The notes under the pieces were generated by a model. It was not told the origin of the DNA. It did not search any database and worked only from the letters and a program-made list of their open reading frames with translations. Shown here in pieces: positions 18,303-26,511 of a stretch of DNA of 64,000 nt. How positions within the stretch are numbered: position 1 is the first letter of the stretch; each line of letters begins with the position of its first letter. The position numbers were made by a program, and so were the translations under genes. This DNA comes from Desulfovibrio piger (lineage in GTDB: Bacteria; Desulfobacterota; Desulfovibrionia; Desulfovibrionales; Desulfovibrionaceae), in the NCBI RefSeq assembly GCF_012843875.1, contig NZ_JABAFY010000008.1:1-64000 (forward strand). Reading direction: 5' to 3'.

Positions 18303-20303
18303 ATGAAGCGCGTACTTTGCTGGATCGGAGGTATCGTTCTGGTACTGGCGGCGGTACTGGCCATAGTGATCAGTCAGCTGGATACCGAATTCATCAGCGG
18401 CCAGATCTCGGCCGCGGTGGAAAAAGCCACGGGCACGCCCGTGCGCTTCGCCAGCCCGCCCGAGCTTTCCCTGCTGCCCCCCGGGGCCAAATTCACCGCC
18501 GTCAGCTGGGACGGCGTGCAGGACGGGCAGGGCATGCGCTTCACGGCCAAGGGCGGCGAGGCCCATCTGGAGCTGGAACCGCTGCTGCACGGGGAGCTGG
18601 TCATCGGCGAAGTCCGTCTGGACAGCCCCTCGCTGAGTCTGCTGCTGCCGGAAGGCAAGGCCGCCGCGCCTGCGGATGCGGCCTCCGGCAATGCCGCCGG
18701 CAACAAGCCCGGCAGCGAAGTGCTCCTGCCGCTGGAGCTGGGCCGCCTGACCCTGAGCAAGGGCAGCCTGCATGTGGAGAAGGGCAGCGAGCGCTACGAC
18801 CTGCGCGACATCAACCTTTCTGTAGAGAACCTGCGCAACGGTCAGGACGCCGTCCTGCGCTGCGATTTCACCTATGATCTGCTCACCGCCGGGCGCACGC
18901 TGGCCGGGACCCTGGCCCTGGATGCCCAGGCCGGGCTCTTCGGCATGGCCCCGCGTGTGCAGAACCTTTCCCTGACCATCACACCTTCCCGCCGGGGCCT
19001 CCTGCCCGCGGGCCTCGGGCCCGTGCAATTGCAGGGCGATGCCTCGCTGGATACGGCGGCCCGGCAGCTGCATCTGTCCCGCCTGAGCCTTTCCGTGCCG
19101 CACGGCCGCGTGGGCCTCACCGGTACGCTGGGGCTGGACGGCCCGGCCTTCACGGGCTCCGTCCTGCTGGAAGGCGCACTGCGCAAGCTGGCCTCGGCCC
19201 TGGGCGTGCAGCTCAAGCCCCATGCGCAGGACGCCCTGCTGTTCAAGGGCTCCGTGACCTGGGAAGGCGACACGCTGGCGCTTTCCCAGTGTAAGGGCAA
19301 GCTGGACGCCACGCCCCTGCGGGCGGAACTGCGCCTGCACTTCCGGGACGTGCTCGCCATGGAAGGTTCCCTGAGCCTGGGCAAGCTGCAACTGGACGAA
19401 TATCTGCCCCTGCCCGAAAGCGGCAAGGACGCGGGAACGGCCAAGGGCAAGGAAGGCAAGGCCGTGGCGGCCGCGGACAAGGAAAGCGCCACCAGCTGGC
19501 CCACCATCAACATGCGCCTGGCCATGTCGTCCCTGGGCTGGAAGAAGATGCATCTGCGTGACATCTCCCTGGCTCTGAGCGGCAGCAAGGGCGATTACCG
19601 CCTGACCTCCTTCCAGGGCGTGCTGGAAAGCGGCGGCCGCCTGTCCGCCGGCGGCCGTGCCGACCTCCGGAACCGCAAGTATGCGCTGGATCTGGATGCG
19701 GCCGAAGTGGCCCTGGGCCCCCTGCAGGAATCCCTGGAAAAGCCCCGCTCCGTGGAAGGTCTGGCGGCCCTCAAGGCCTCCTGCACCACGAGCGGCACAG
19801 GCGCCGACGCCATGATGGCCGCCCTTTCCGGTTCGGGAGACCTGCGGCTGCGCAACATGCATATCCCGGCCCTGACCTCCCTGCTGCATTCGGTGCCCGG
19901 CCCCAAGGGCGCTGTTTCCGATACCTTCGAGCAGGTGCATGTGCCCTTCGTGCTGCGCAAGGGCGAAGCCGACCTGGCGCCCATGACGGCCACCTCGCCC
20001 AAGCTCCAGGCCAGGGGCCAGGCCCACGCCAGCCTGCCGCGCCAGCACCTCAAGGGCACGGCCACCATCACCACGCTGGGCCTGAACATCCCCGTGAACT
20101 ACGAAGGGCCCTTCGATAACCTTTCGTTCTCGCTGGATTCCAAGTTCGCGCTGGACGCGGTCAAGGGCCTCGGCAGCAATCTGCTGGAAGGCGGCAAGAA
20201 GGCGGGCAGCGCGGCCGGTGATACGGCCCGCGGCGCGGGCAACAGCATCGGCGGTGCCGTGCGTGACGCCGGCGGCGCCATCCGGGGGCTGTTGGGCCGT
20301 TAG
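18303..20303 (+). CDS. AsmA-family protein
   Basis: A 666-residue protein with one N-terminal membrane segment (about 5-25) followed by a long AsmA-like region, with the typical opening ...VRFASPPELSLLPPGAKFTA... and many amphipathic beta-strand stretches. AsmA-like proteins bridge inner and outer membrane and are linked to phospholipid transfer or outer-membrane assembly. The middle (about 118-140) has an Ala/Gly-rich linker, and the C-terminus is a Gly/Ala/Lys-rich tail. The start at ATG 18303 has GGAGG nine bases upstream. It stands alone and is followed by copy 5 of the hairpin repeat. Confidence 0.85.
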   Translation: MKRVLCWIGGIVLVLAAVLAIVISQLDTEFISGQISAAVEKATGTPVRFASPPELSLLPPGAKFTAVSWDGVQDGQGMRFTAKGGEAHLELEPLLHGELVIGEVRLDSPSLSLLLPEGKAAAPADAASGNAAGNKPGSEVLLPLELGRLTLSKGSLHVEKGSERYDLRDINLSVENLRNGQDAVLRCDFTYDLLTAGRTLAGTLALDAQAGLFGMAPRVQNLSLTITPSRRGLLPAGLGPVQLQGDASLDTAARQLHLSRLSLSVPHGRVGLTGTLGLDGPAFTGSVLLEGALRKLASALGVQLKPHAQDALLFKGSVTWEGDTLALSQCKGKLDATPLRAELRLHFRDVLAMEGSLSLGKLQLDEYLPLPESGKDAGTAKGKEGKAVAAADKESATSWPTINMRLAMSSLGWKKMHLRDISLALSGSKGDYRLTSFQGVLESGGRLSAGGRADLRNRKYALDLDAAEVALGPLQESLEKPRSVEGLAALKASCTTSGTGADAMMAALSGSGDLRLRNMHIPALTSLLHSVPGPKGAVSDTFEQVHVPFVLRKGEADLAPMTATSPKLQARGQAHASLPRQHLKGTATITTLGLNIPVNYEGPFDNLSFSLDSKFALDAVKGLGSNLLEGGKKAGSAAGDTARGAGNSIGGAVRDAGGAIRGLLGR

Positions 20304-20624
20304 GAAGGAAAGCGTTTTGCGGGAAGGGCTCCTTGCGTTGCTGTTGATCCCGCAAGTTTTTTATTGTTGAGGGGGGACCCCCTCATCTCTGCTGTCGATG
20401 CCCGTAGCTTCCTGCGTCGCAACGGGCACGGCCCTGCGGGCCGCCATCCGGTCGCTACTCGCGCGAGAGGGGTTCCCCCCTCAAACTCCCCCTCCCCAGC
20501 GCGCTTTATTTTGGAGGATAAAGAAATTATAGCCCGTTAGATTGTAATTGTTTATTTATTATTATGTATAAAGTTGTGTTCATATACTGAAAAATAAAAA
20601 ACAAGCCTACTAAAGAGAGTAAGA
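20304..20624. other. 320-base gap: hairpin repeat, then AT-rich promoter region
   Basis: The first part holds copy 5 of the hairpin repeat. From about 20515 the sequence turns AT-rich, marking the start of the probably acquired restriction-modification gene and its promoter. Confidence 0.6.
20367..20512 (+). repeat. dispersed hairpin repeat, copy 5, with an insertion in the loop
   Basis: Arms TTGAGGGGGGACCCCC / GAGGGGTTCCCCCCTCAA, C-rich stretch, tail CCAGCGCGCTTTATT. Compared with copy 7, the loop carries about 66 extra bases (from TCGATGCCCGTAGC to GTCGCTACTC), related to the tandem repeat at 58049-58171. Confidence 0.75.
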
Positions 20625-23318
20625 ATGTATTTATCATGGGAATCTATACAAGCAAACGCAATTTCATTTGCCAAGCGCTGGGAAGATGCTACTAGTGAGG
20701 AAGCTCAAGCACAATCTTTTACTATAGATTTTCTTAGGGTTTTTGGTGTTGATGATCCTGAAAAAATTGGTAATTTTGAGTATAAAGTTCCCCTTGATGA
20801 TGGTCATGTTGGATATATTGATTATTTTTGGAAAAAGAAAATAGCTATTGAAATGAAGTCGTTTGGTAAAGACTTACGCAAAGCATACAGGCAACTTAAA
20901 GAGTATGTTGTTCATCTTCCTGATAATGAAATTCCTGATTTGCTAATGGTGTGTGATTTTGCAACTATTATTTTATACAGACGCACGACAGGAGAGCGAT
21001 TTTCTTTTAAAACAAAGGAATTACGCAAGCATATCAAGAGATTTTCCGATATTGCAGGTTATGAAACAACACGAATTTATAAAAATCAGATTGCAGTAAA
21101 TGTAAAAGCTGCGGAAAAAATGGCGAAACTTCATGATGCTCTGAAAGAATATGGTTACGAAGGGCATGCTCTTGAAGTCTATCTTGTTCGCCTTCTCTTC
21201 TGCTTATTTGCAGATGATACGGGGATTTTTCCTGAAAATAGCTTTACAAACTATATTGAAAATTCAAAAGATGATGGTTCAGACCTGTCTTTACGTTTAG
21301 AACAACTTTTTGAAATTTTAAATTGTCCTGATGAAATTCGTAAAAAACGTAAGCTTCTTCCAAAAAATCTTTTGCAGTTTCGTTATATAAATGGAGGGTT
21401 GTTTAAAGAAACATTACCTTTGGCAGATTTTAATGGGAAAATGCGTCAGATTCTCTTGGATTGCTGTAACTTTGACTGGAATAAAATTTCACCAGCTATT
21501 TTTGGGGCTATGTTCCAGGGGGTAATGGATAAAAAGACACGTCGAAAGTTTGGCGCGCACTATACCAGTGAAGAAAATATCCTGAAGCTTATCAAACCAT
21601 TATTCATGGATGAATTATGGAATGAATTTGAGCAGGTAAAAGCTATCCCCGCACAGCTGGACGCCTTTCATGACAAAATAGCTTCATTAAAATTTCTAGA
21701 TCCTGCCTGCGGTTGCGGAAACTTTCTTATCATAACTTACAGGGAACTGCGTCTATTGGAGTTGGAAGTTCTGAGGATGAAAATCAATACTGCTCAGAGG
21801 CTCTTAGATGTTTCCTCCATGCTTAAGGTCAATGTAAGCCAGTTCTATGGCATTGAGTATGAAGATTTCCCTTGTCAGATTGCCCAAGTTGGCATGTGGC
21901 TTATGGATCATCAAATGAATCTGCTCGTTGCGGATCAATTCGGAACGTACTATGTCCGGCTACCGTTAAAGCAGAGTGCCACTATTGTTCACGATAATGC
22001 CCTGCGTATAGATTGGAATAAGGTAGTGCTCACAGAGGAGCTTTCCTATATTCTTGGAAATCCTCCTTTTGTCGGAGCACGTATTATGAGCACTGAACAA
22101 AAGGCAGATTTGCGTCATGTCTTTGGAAGTGTGAAGAATGTGGGAAATCTTGACTATGTATGTTGCTGGTATAAGAAAGCTGTAGGTGTTATGCAGAAAA
22201 ATAGAAATATTGCTACAGCTTTTGTGTCAACTAATTCAATTTCTCAAGGGGAACAGGTCTCAATTTTATGGAAGCCTTTTTTTGAAAAAGGTGTATTTAT
22301 TAATTTTGCATATAGAACTTTTAAGTGGAATAATGAGGCAAAGGGAAAAGCTGCTGTTCATTGTGTGATTATTGGATTTGGAATGATAGCAAACAATGAT
22401 AAATTTATTGTAGATGGAGATATATGTTCGCATGTAGAAAATATTAACGGTTATCTTGTTGGTGCTCAAAATATTTGTATAGGAAGCCGTAGAAAACCGC
22501 TATGTGATGTTCCCAAAATAGGTATAGGGAATAAGCCAATTGATGGTGGCTATTATCTTTTTACAGAGGATGAAAAAAATAGTTTTATTGCTAAAGAGCC
22601 TGCATCTAAAGAATATTTTAAAAAATGGGTAGGTTCTGATGAATTTATTAATGGTAAAATCCGTTACTGTTTATGGCTTGGAGATTGTGAACCAGCTGAT
22701 TTGAAAAATATGCCTGAATGTCTCAAACGGGTTGAAGCTGTACGGAAATATCGCCTTGCAAGTAAGAGTAGGCCAACACGAAAACTTGCGGACAAGCCGC
22801 GACGTTTTCATGTAGAAAATATGCCAAAAGAAGACTATATTGTTATTCCTAAGGTCTCATCTGAGAGTAGATACTATATCCCAATTGGACTTCTTTCGGC
22901 GAATACAATATCAAGTGATTTGTTATTTATTATTCAAAGTAAATCACTATATGACTTCGGTATTTTAACGTCTGCCGTGCATAATTGTTGGATGCGAAGC
23001 ATCGCTGGTCGCTTGAAAAGCGACTATCGTTATTCTAAAGAGATTGTATACAATAATTTCCCCTGGCCGGAAGCGAATAAGAAACAGCAGGAAAAAATAG
23101 CCAAACTGGCCCAGGCTGTACTTGATGCCCGTAAGCAATTCCCCGGTAGTTCCCTCGCAGATCTTTATGATCCACGAACTATGCCTCCCGTGCTACTCGA
23201 AGCCCATCAGAATTTGGATAGAGGGGTCATGCGACTGTATGGATTCTCTGCCCGTATGACTGACTCTGCTATTGTAGCGAAACTTTTTGAACTATATCAA
23301 AATATTGTAATGAAATAA
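20625..23318 (+). CDS. MmeI-like type IIL restriction-modification enzyme
   Basis: An 897-residue single-chain enzyme combining nuclease, N6-adenine methyltransferase and target recognition. N-terminal nuclease site: D66-x9-E76-x-K78 in GYIDYFWKKKIAIEMKS. A helical spacer follows, then a methyltransferase with motif I FLDPACGCGNFL (357-368) and motif IV NPPF (479-482), preceded by the family-typical YGIEYEDFPCQIAQVGMWLMDHQMN-like segment. The C-terminal third should carry the recognition domain. Enzymes of this layout cut at a fixed distance from an asymmetric site and methylate one strand. The gene is AT-rich, unlike both neighbours, which supports recent acquisition. No separate methylase or controller gene is present, as usual for type IIL. 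No frameshift is seen. Confidence 0.92.
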   Translation: MYLSWESIQANAISFAKRWEDATSEEAQAQSFTIDFLRVFGVDDPEKIGNFEYKVPLDDGHVGYIDYFWKKKIAIEMKSFGKDLRKAYRQLKEYVVHLPDNEIPDLLMVCDFATIILYRRTTGERFSFKTKELRKHIKRFSDIAGYETTRIYKNQIAVNVKAAEKMAKLHDALKEYGYEGHALEVYLVRLLFCLFADDTGIFPENSFTNYIENSKDDGSDLSLRLEQLFEILNCPDEIRKKRKLLPKNLLQFRYINGGLFKETLPLADFNGKMRQILLDCCNFDWNKISPAIFGAMFQGVMDKKTRRKFGAHYTSEENILKLIKPLFMDELWNEFEQVKAIPAQLDAFHDKIASLKFLDPACGCGNFLIITYRELRLLELEVLRMKINTAQRLLDVSSMLKVNVSQFYGIEYEDFPCQIAQVGMWLMDHQMNLLVADQFGTYYVRLPLKQSATIVHDNALRIDWNKVVLTEELSYILGNPPFVGARIMSTEQKADLRHVFGSVKNVGNLDYVCCWYKKAVGVMQKNRNIATAFVSTNSISQGEQVSILWKPFFEKGVFINFAYRTFKWNNEAKGKAAVHCVIIGFGMIANNDKFIVDGDICSHVENINGYLVGAQNICIGSRRKPLCDVPKIGIGNKPIDGGYYLFTEDEKNSFIAKEPASKEYFKKWVGSDEFINGKIRYCLWLGDCEPADLKNMPECLKRVEAVRKYRLASKSRPTRKLADKPRRFHVENMPKEDYIVIPKVSSESRYYIPIGLLSANTISSDLLFIIQSKSLYDFGILTSAVHNCWMRSIAGRLKSDYRYSKEIVYNNFPWPEANKKQQEKIAKLAQAVLDARKQFPGSSLADLYDPRTMPPVLLEAHQNLDRGVMRLYGFSARMTDSAIVAKLFELYQNIVMK

Positions 23319-23326
23319 CATAATGT

Positions 23327-23362
23327 AAAAGGCCTCTTTCCCGCAGGGGAAAGAGGCCTTTT
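23327..23362. terminator. bidirectional terminator between the RM gene and plsY
   Basis: The arms AAAAGGCCTCTTTCCC / GGGGAAAGAGGCCTTTT lie directly between the convergent stops. Confidence 0.9.
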
Positions 23363-23381
23363 GCTGTCGTGTTGCGCCGTC

Positions 23382-23975
23382 TTACTTCTGGCGGCTCTTG
23401 AGCCAGCTCTTTTCGGTACCGGCGCGCAGGCGGGCGATGTTCTCCTTGTGCTTCCAGACCACCAGGGCCCAGATGCACAGCGACAGGGGCACCCAGGCGT
23501 ACTTGGTGGCGGCCAGCAGGGCAAAGGGCAGCACCGTGACCAGGGTCAGGGAACCCAGCGAGACGAAGCCGCTGCGCCAGATGACCAGCACGCAGGCCGC
23601 GCAGGAGAAGAGCAGGGGGAAGAAGGCCAGCGGCAGGAACACGCCGATGCTGGTGGCCACGGCCTTGCCGCCGCGGAAGCCCATGAAGCAGGAGAACACA
23701 TGGCCCAGTACGCAGGCCAGGGCCACGCAGGTCACCAGCAGGGGCGAAAGGCCCAGCCACAGGGCCAGGGCCACGGGCAGGGCGCCCTTGCCCAGGTCAC
23801 AGGCCAGGGTCAGCACGCCCCAGCGGAAACCGCACAGGCGGGCCACGTTGGTGGCGCCGGTGTTGCGGCTGCCGTCGTTACGGGGATCGATGCCGCAGAA
23901 GGTGCGGGCGATGACCAGCCCCCACGGGGCGGAACCCAGCACATAACCCAGAACGATACACAAAAAGGCCGTCAT
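23382..23975 (-). CDS. plsY: glycerol-3-phosphate acyltransferase PlsY
   Basis: A 197-residue inner-membrane protein with about five hydrophobic segments and the three PlsY cytoplasmic motifs: GSAPWGLVIAR (14-24), GSRNTGATNVAR (35-46), and FMGFRGGKAVATSIGV (about 97-112). It transfers the acyl group from acyl-phosphate to glycerol-3-phosphate, the first step of phospholipid synthesis. The start follows AAGGAGGAGG. It runs in the same direction as, and downstream of, the RNB-family nuclease gene. Confidence 0.96.
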   Translation of the reverse strand: MTAFLCIVLGYVLGSAPWGLVIARTFCGIDPRNDGSRNTGATNVARLCGFRWGVLTLACDLGKGALPVALALWLGLSPLLVTCVALACVLGHVFSCFMGFRGGKAVATSIGVFLPLAFFPLLFSCAACVLVIWRSGFVSLGSLTLVTVLPFALLAATKYAWVPLSLCIWALVVWKHKENIARLRAGTEKSWLKSRQK

Positions 23976-24078
23976 ATTCCTCCTCCTTGAACCGGGGCTG
24001 TCCTTGCCCCGCCACAGCGGCTGCCATGGCGTTGTTTATCCCTGTAGTGTCCCGTTCCCGTACGGCCCGTTTCCCCTG

Positions 24079-24160
24079 ATGAAGCGCATTTGGGGGAGGA
24101 TGGGGGGCCTGGGGGGAAGGGACCCCCTTTGGGCGCTGGTTAAGGGGGTCCCTTCCCCCC
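24079..24160 (-). repeat. dispersed hairpin repeat, copy 6, after the RNB gene
   Basis: On the minus strand, about 25 bases after the stop: arms GGGGGGAAGGGACCCCC / GGGGGTCCCTTCCCCCC, then GGCCCCCCATCC and the tail AAATGCGCTTCATC. The tail is closest to that of copy 1. Confidence 0.75.
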
Positions 24161-24185
24161 GGAAACATATCCTCAGGATCCCGCA

Positions 24186-26315
24186 TCAGCCGTCCATGCT
24201 GACGGCTTCGAGGATCTGGATCTCGTTGTACAGCGGGTGCACGCGGCCGATGCGCACCTGCACGGCCATGCCGGGGCAGGTACGTTCGTCGAACATGCGG
24301 CGTTTGCCGCGCACGTACATGCCCTGTGCGGGCAGGCTCACGTTGACGAACATGTCGTTTTCTTCGGTGACCACGCCGTCCCACCAGACCTTGTCGCCCT
24401 GCTGGCGGAAGTAGAGCAGCTTCCAGTAGCGCGGGCGGAAGCGCTGCACCTGCCCGGCGGCATCCAGCACGGCATTGAGGCTGACCAGCAGGGTGGACAG
24501 GGCCTCGCCATCCCAGCGGGGCGTGCCGTGGGTGAGCCAGTGCAGCAGCTGGGCCTCGTTGATGAGGTCGGGATAGCGGCGCAGGGGCGAGGTCATGGGC
24601 GTGTAGCGCGCCAGGCCCAGGGCGGCGTGCGGCCGGGCCTGCACTTCGAGGCTGGAGGGGATCAGGGCGCGCATGATGCGCGTCATGTCCTGGGGCTCCT
24701 TCCAGACGCCGGCGTATTCCCTGGGCAGGGCCACGTCCTGGGTGCGGTGCAGCATGGGGATCTCGCGTTCCGCGGCCCACTGGGCCACGGCGGCACTGGC
24801 CAGGATCATCATCTCGGCCACCAGCGGCTGGGAGTCCGGGGTCTCGTGGCCGGGCTCGATGGACACGCGCGTCTGCGCGCCTTCGCCTTCCAGCACGATG
24901 GACGGTTCGGGCCGGTCCATGATGACGGCCCCGCGCGCGATGCGGGCCTTTTGCCAGACGCGGGCGAAGTCGTTGCCGCAGGCCAGCATGGTGGCCCAGG
25001 GCGCGGCGGGGTTGTCCGCCTGCGGGGCCTCACCGGCGGCCAGGGCGTCGAGGACGGCCTGGGTGTCGTCATAGGTCAGGTTGGCGGCCAGGCGCACCCG
25101 TGCGGCCCAGGGCTCGCAGGAAAGGATCTCGCCCGCGGCCGAGATGCGCGTCCGCACACAGAAGGCCGGGCGATCCTGACCGGCCAGCAGGGAAAAGGCG
25201 TCCGTGCCCAGGGCTTCGGGCATCATGTGGCTGTCGCCCTCGGGCAGGTAGATGCTGGTGCCGCGACGGAACACGGCCTTGTCCAGGGCCTCGCCGAAAG
25301 GCCAGCAGGCGGCCGGGCAGGCCAGGGCCAGGGTCAGGTCGAAGCCGCCGTCGTCCGTGGGCAGGATGTGGAACGCGTCGTCCACGTCGCGGGTGGTGGC
25401 GCTGTCGATACTGATGAAGGGCAGGTCGCAGACGGGCAGCTCCACCTCGCGGGCGGCCCGCTGCAGGGCCTCCACGGCCGGGGCCAGAGGCTGCCACCAG
25501 TCGTCGCCGGGGGCGTAGCCCGCGCGGTCATACCAGAAATTGTAATGGGCGGGCACCTGTTCCCAGGCCATGAGCAGCTGTACGGGCAGGTGCGGCACGT
25601 CGGGCAGGCCCTTGGAGAGCATGCGCCACAGTTCGTCGTATTCCTGGCTCTCGGGGTCGGCCATGCGGGCGAACAGGATCTGCTTCAGACGTTCGGCCAC
25701 TTCGGGGGCCGGCCATTCGGAGATGCCCCGGGTGTCCTCGCCGGGCTGGGGCGGCAGCGCGCGTTTTTTGCAGGCCACGTCCCAGAGCAGGCGGAAAAAG
25801 CTGTTGCCGCCCAGCACCAGGGCCTCGCGGGCGGCGCGTTCCTGCTGTTCCTTGAGGCGCTTTTCCACCATCTCGGCGGAAAAGATCTGGAAGACGGGAG
25901 GCTGGAAGCGAAAGTGGCTCTTGCAGGCCAGCAGGGCCCGCCCGCAGGCGGCGACGCTGTCGGCGTCCCCGGCCTGACCGGCCAGTTCGGCGAACCACTG
26001 GGCCGAGGCTTCCGGCACCTCTCCCTGGCTCATTTCCCACAGTTCCAGCACGGGCAGGGCCGCGGCCAGTTCTTCGCGGCGGGCGCGGTGCTGCTCCAGC
26101 ACGCGGGCGGACTCGTCCTTGCCGGGCACGGAGCCCAGCGCGGGCCCGGCCCAGGGCAGCAGGCGCGACGTGGTGAGACGCGTCTCGCGCCGGTTGGGCA
26201 GCAAAAGACGCAGTTTGCCGCCAGATTCTTCGGTGACCAGCGCGATCTGGATGGCATTGCCTTCAAGATATTCCACAATGCAGCCCGCCGAGGGGTACTG
26301 CACACAAACCGACAT
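24186..26315 (-). CDS. RNB-domain ribonuclease (RNase II/R family)
   Basis: A 709-residue protein with a central RNB catalytic domain. The Mg-binding aspartates are seen in SIDSATTRDVDDAF (D304, D310, D312, D313), which replaces the more usual D-x-D-x-x-D-I-D-D spacing but keeps the final acidic pair. Later parts such as PMTSPLRRYPDLINEAQLLHW match the conserved R-R-x-x-D region of RNB enzymes. Flanking domains are shorter and less conserved than in RNase II or RNase R, and a final S1-like segment is likely (about 640-700). It should degrade RNA from the 3' end. The start follows AAGGAG. Confidence 0.87.
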   Translation of the reverse strand: MSVCVQYPSAGCIVEYLEGNAIQIALVTEESGGKLRLLLPNRRETRLTTSRLLPWAGPALGSVPGKDESARVLEQHRARREELAAALPVLELWEMSQGEVPEASAQWFAELAGQAGDADSVAACGRALLACKSHFRFQPPVFQIFSAEMVEKRLKEQQERAAREALVLGGNSFFRLLWDVACKKRALPPQPGEDTRGISEWPAPEVAERLKQILFARMADPESQEYDELWRMLSKGLPDVPHLPVQLLMAWEQVPAHYNFWYDRAGYAPGDDWWQPLAPAVEALQRAAREVELPVCDLPFISIDSATTRDVDDAFHILPTDDGGFDLTLALACPAACWPFGEALDKAVFRRGTSIYLPEGDSHMMPEALGTDAFSLLAGQDRPAFCVRTRISAAGEILSCEPWAARVRLAANLTYDDTQAVLDALAAGEAPQADNPAAPWATMLACGNDFARVWQKARIARGAVIMDRPEPSIVLEGEGAQTRVSIEPGHETPDSQPLVAEMMILASAAVAQWAAEREIPMLHRTQDVALPREYAGVWKEPQDMTRIMRALIPSSLEVQARPHAALGLARYTPMTSPLRRYPDLINEAQLLHWLTHGTPRWDGEALSTLLVSLNAVLDAAGQVQRFRPRYWKLLYFRQQGDKVWWDGVVTEENDMFVNVSLPAQGMYVRGKRRMFDERTCPGMAVQVRIGRVHPLYNEIQILEAVSMDG

Positions 26316-26511
26316 AAAAGCTCCTTCAACCGGAGGATGGGCTCCGATAGGCGGTACAATCCGTCATTTTGCCTGTTCTGGCAAGTCCCGGCGGCGCATC
26401 CTTCGACACGTCCGAAGGCCGGAGCGCCGTCCCGCCAGCCCTTTGACGCGCCGTCGCTAACAGGATATGTTCCTTACCTTGTACGTCACTTTTCAGGCCG
26501 GACGGAGTTCC

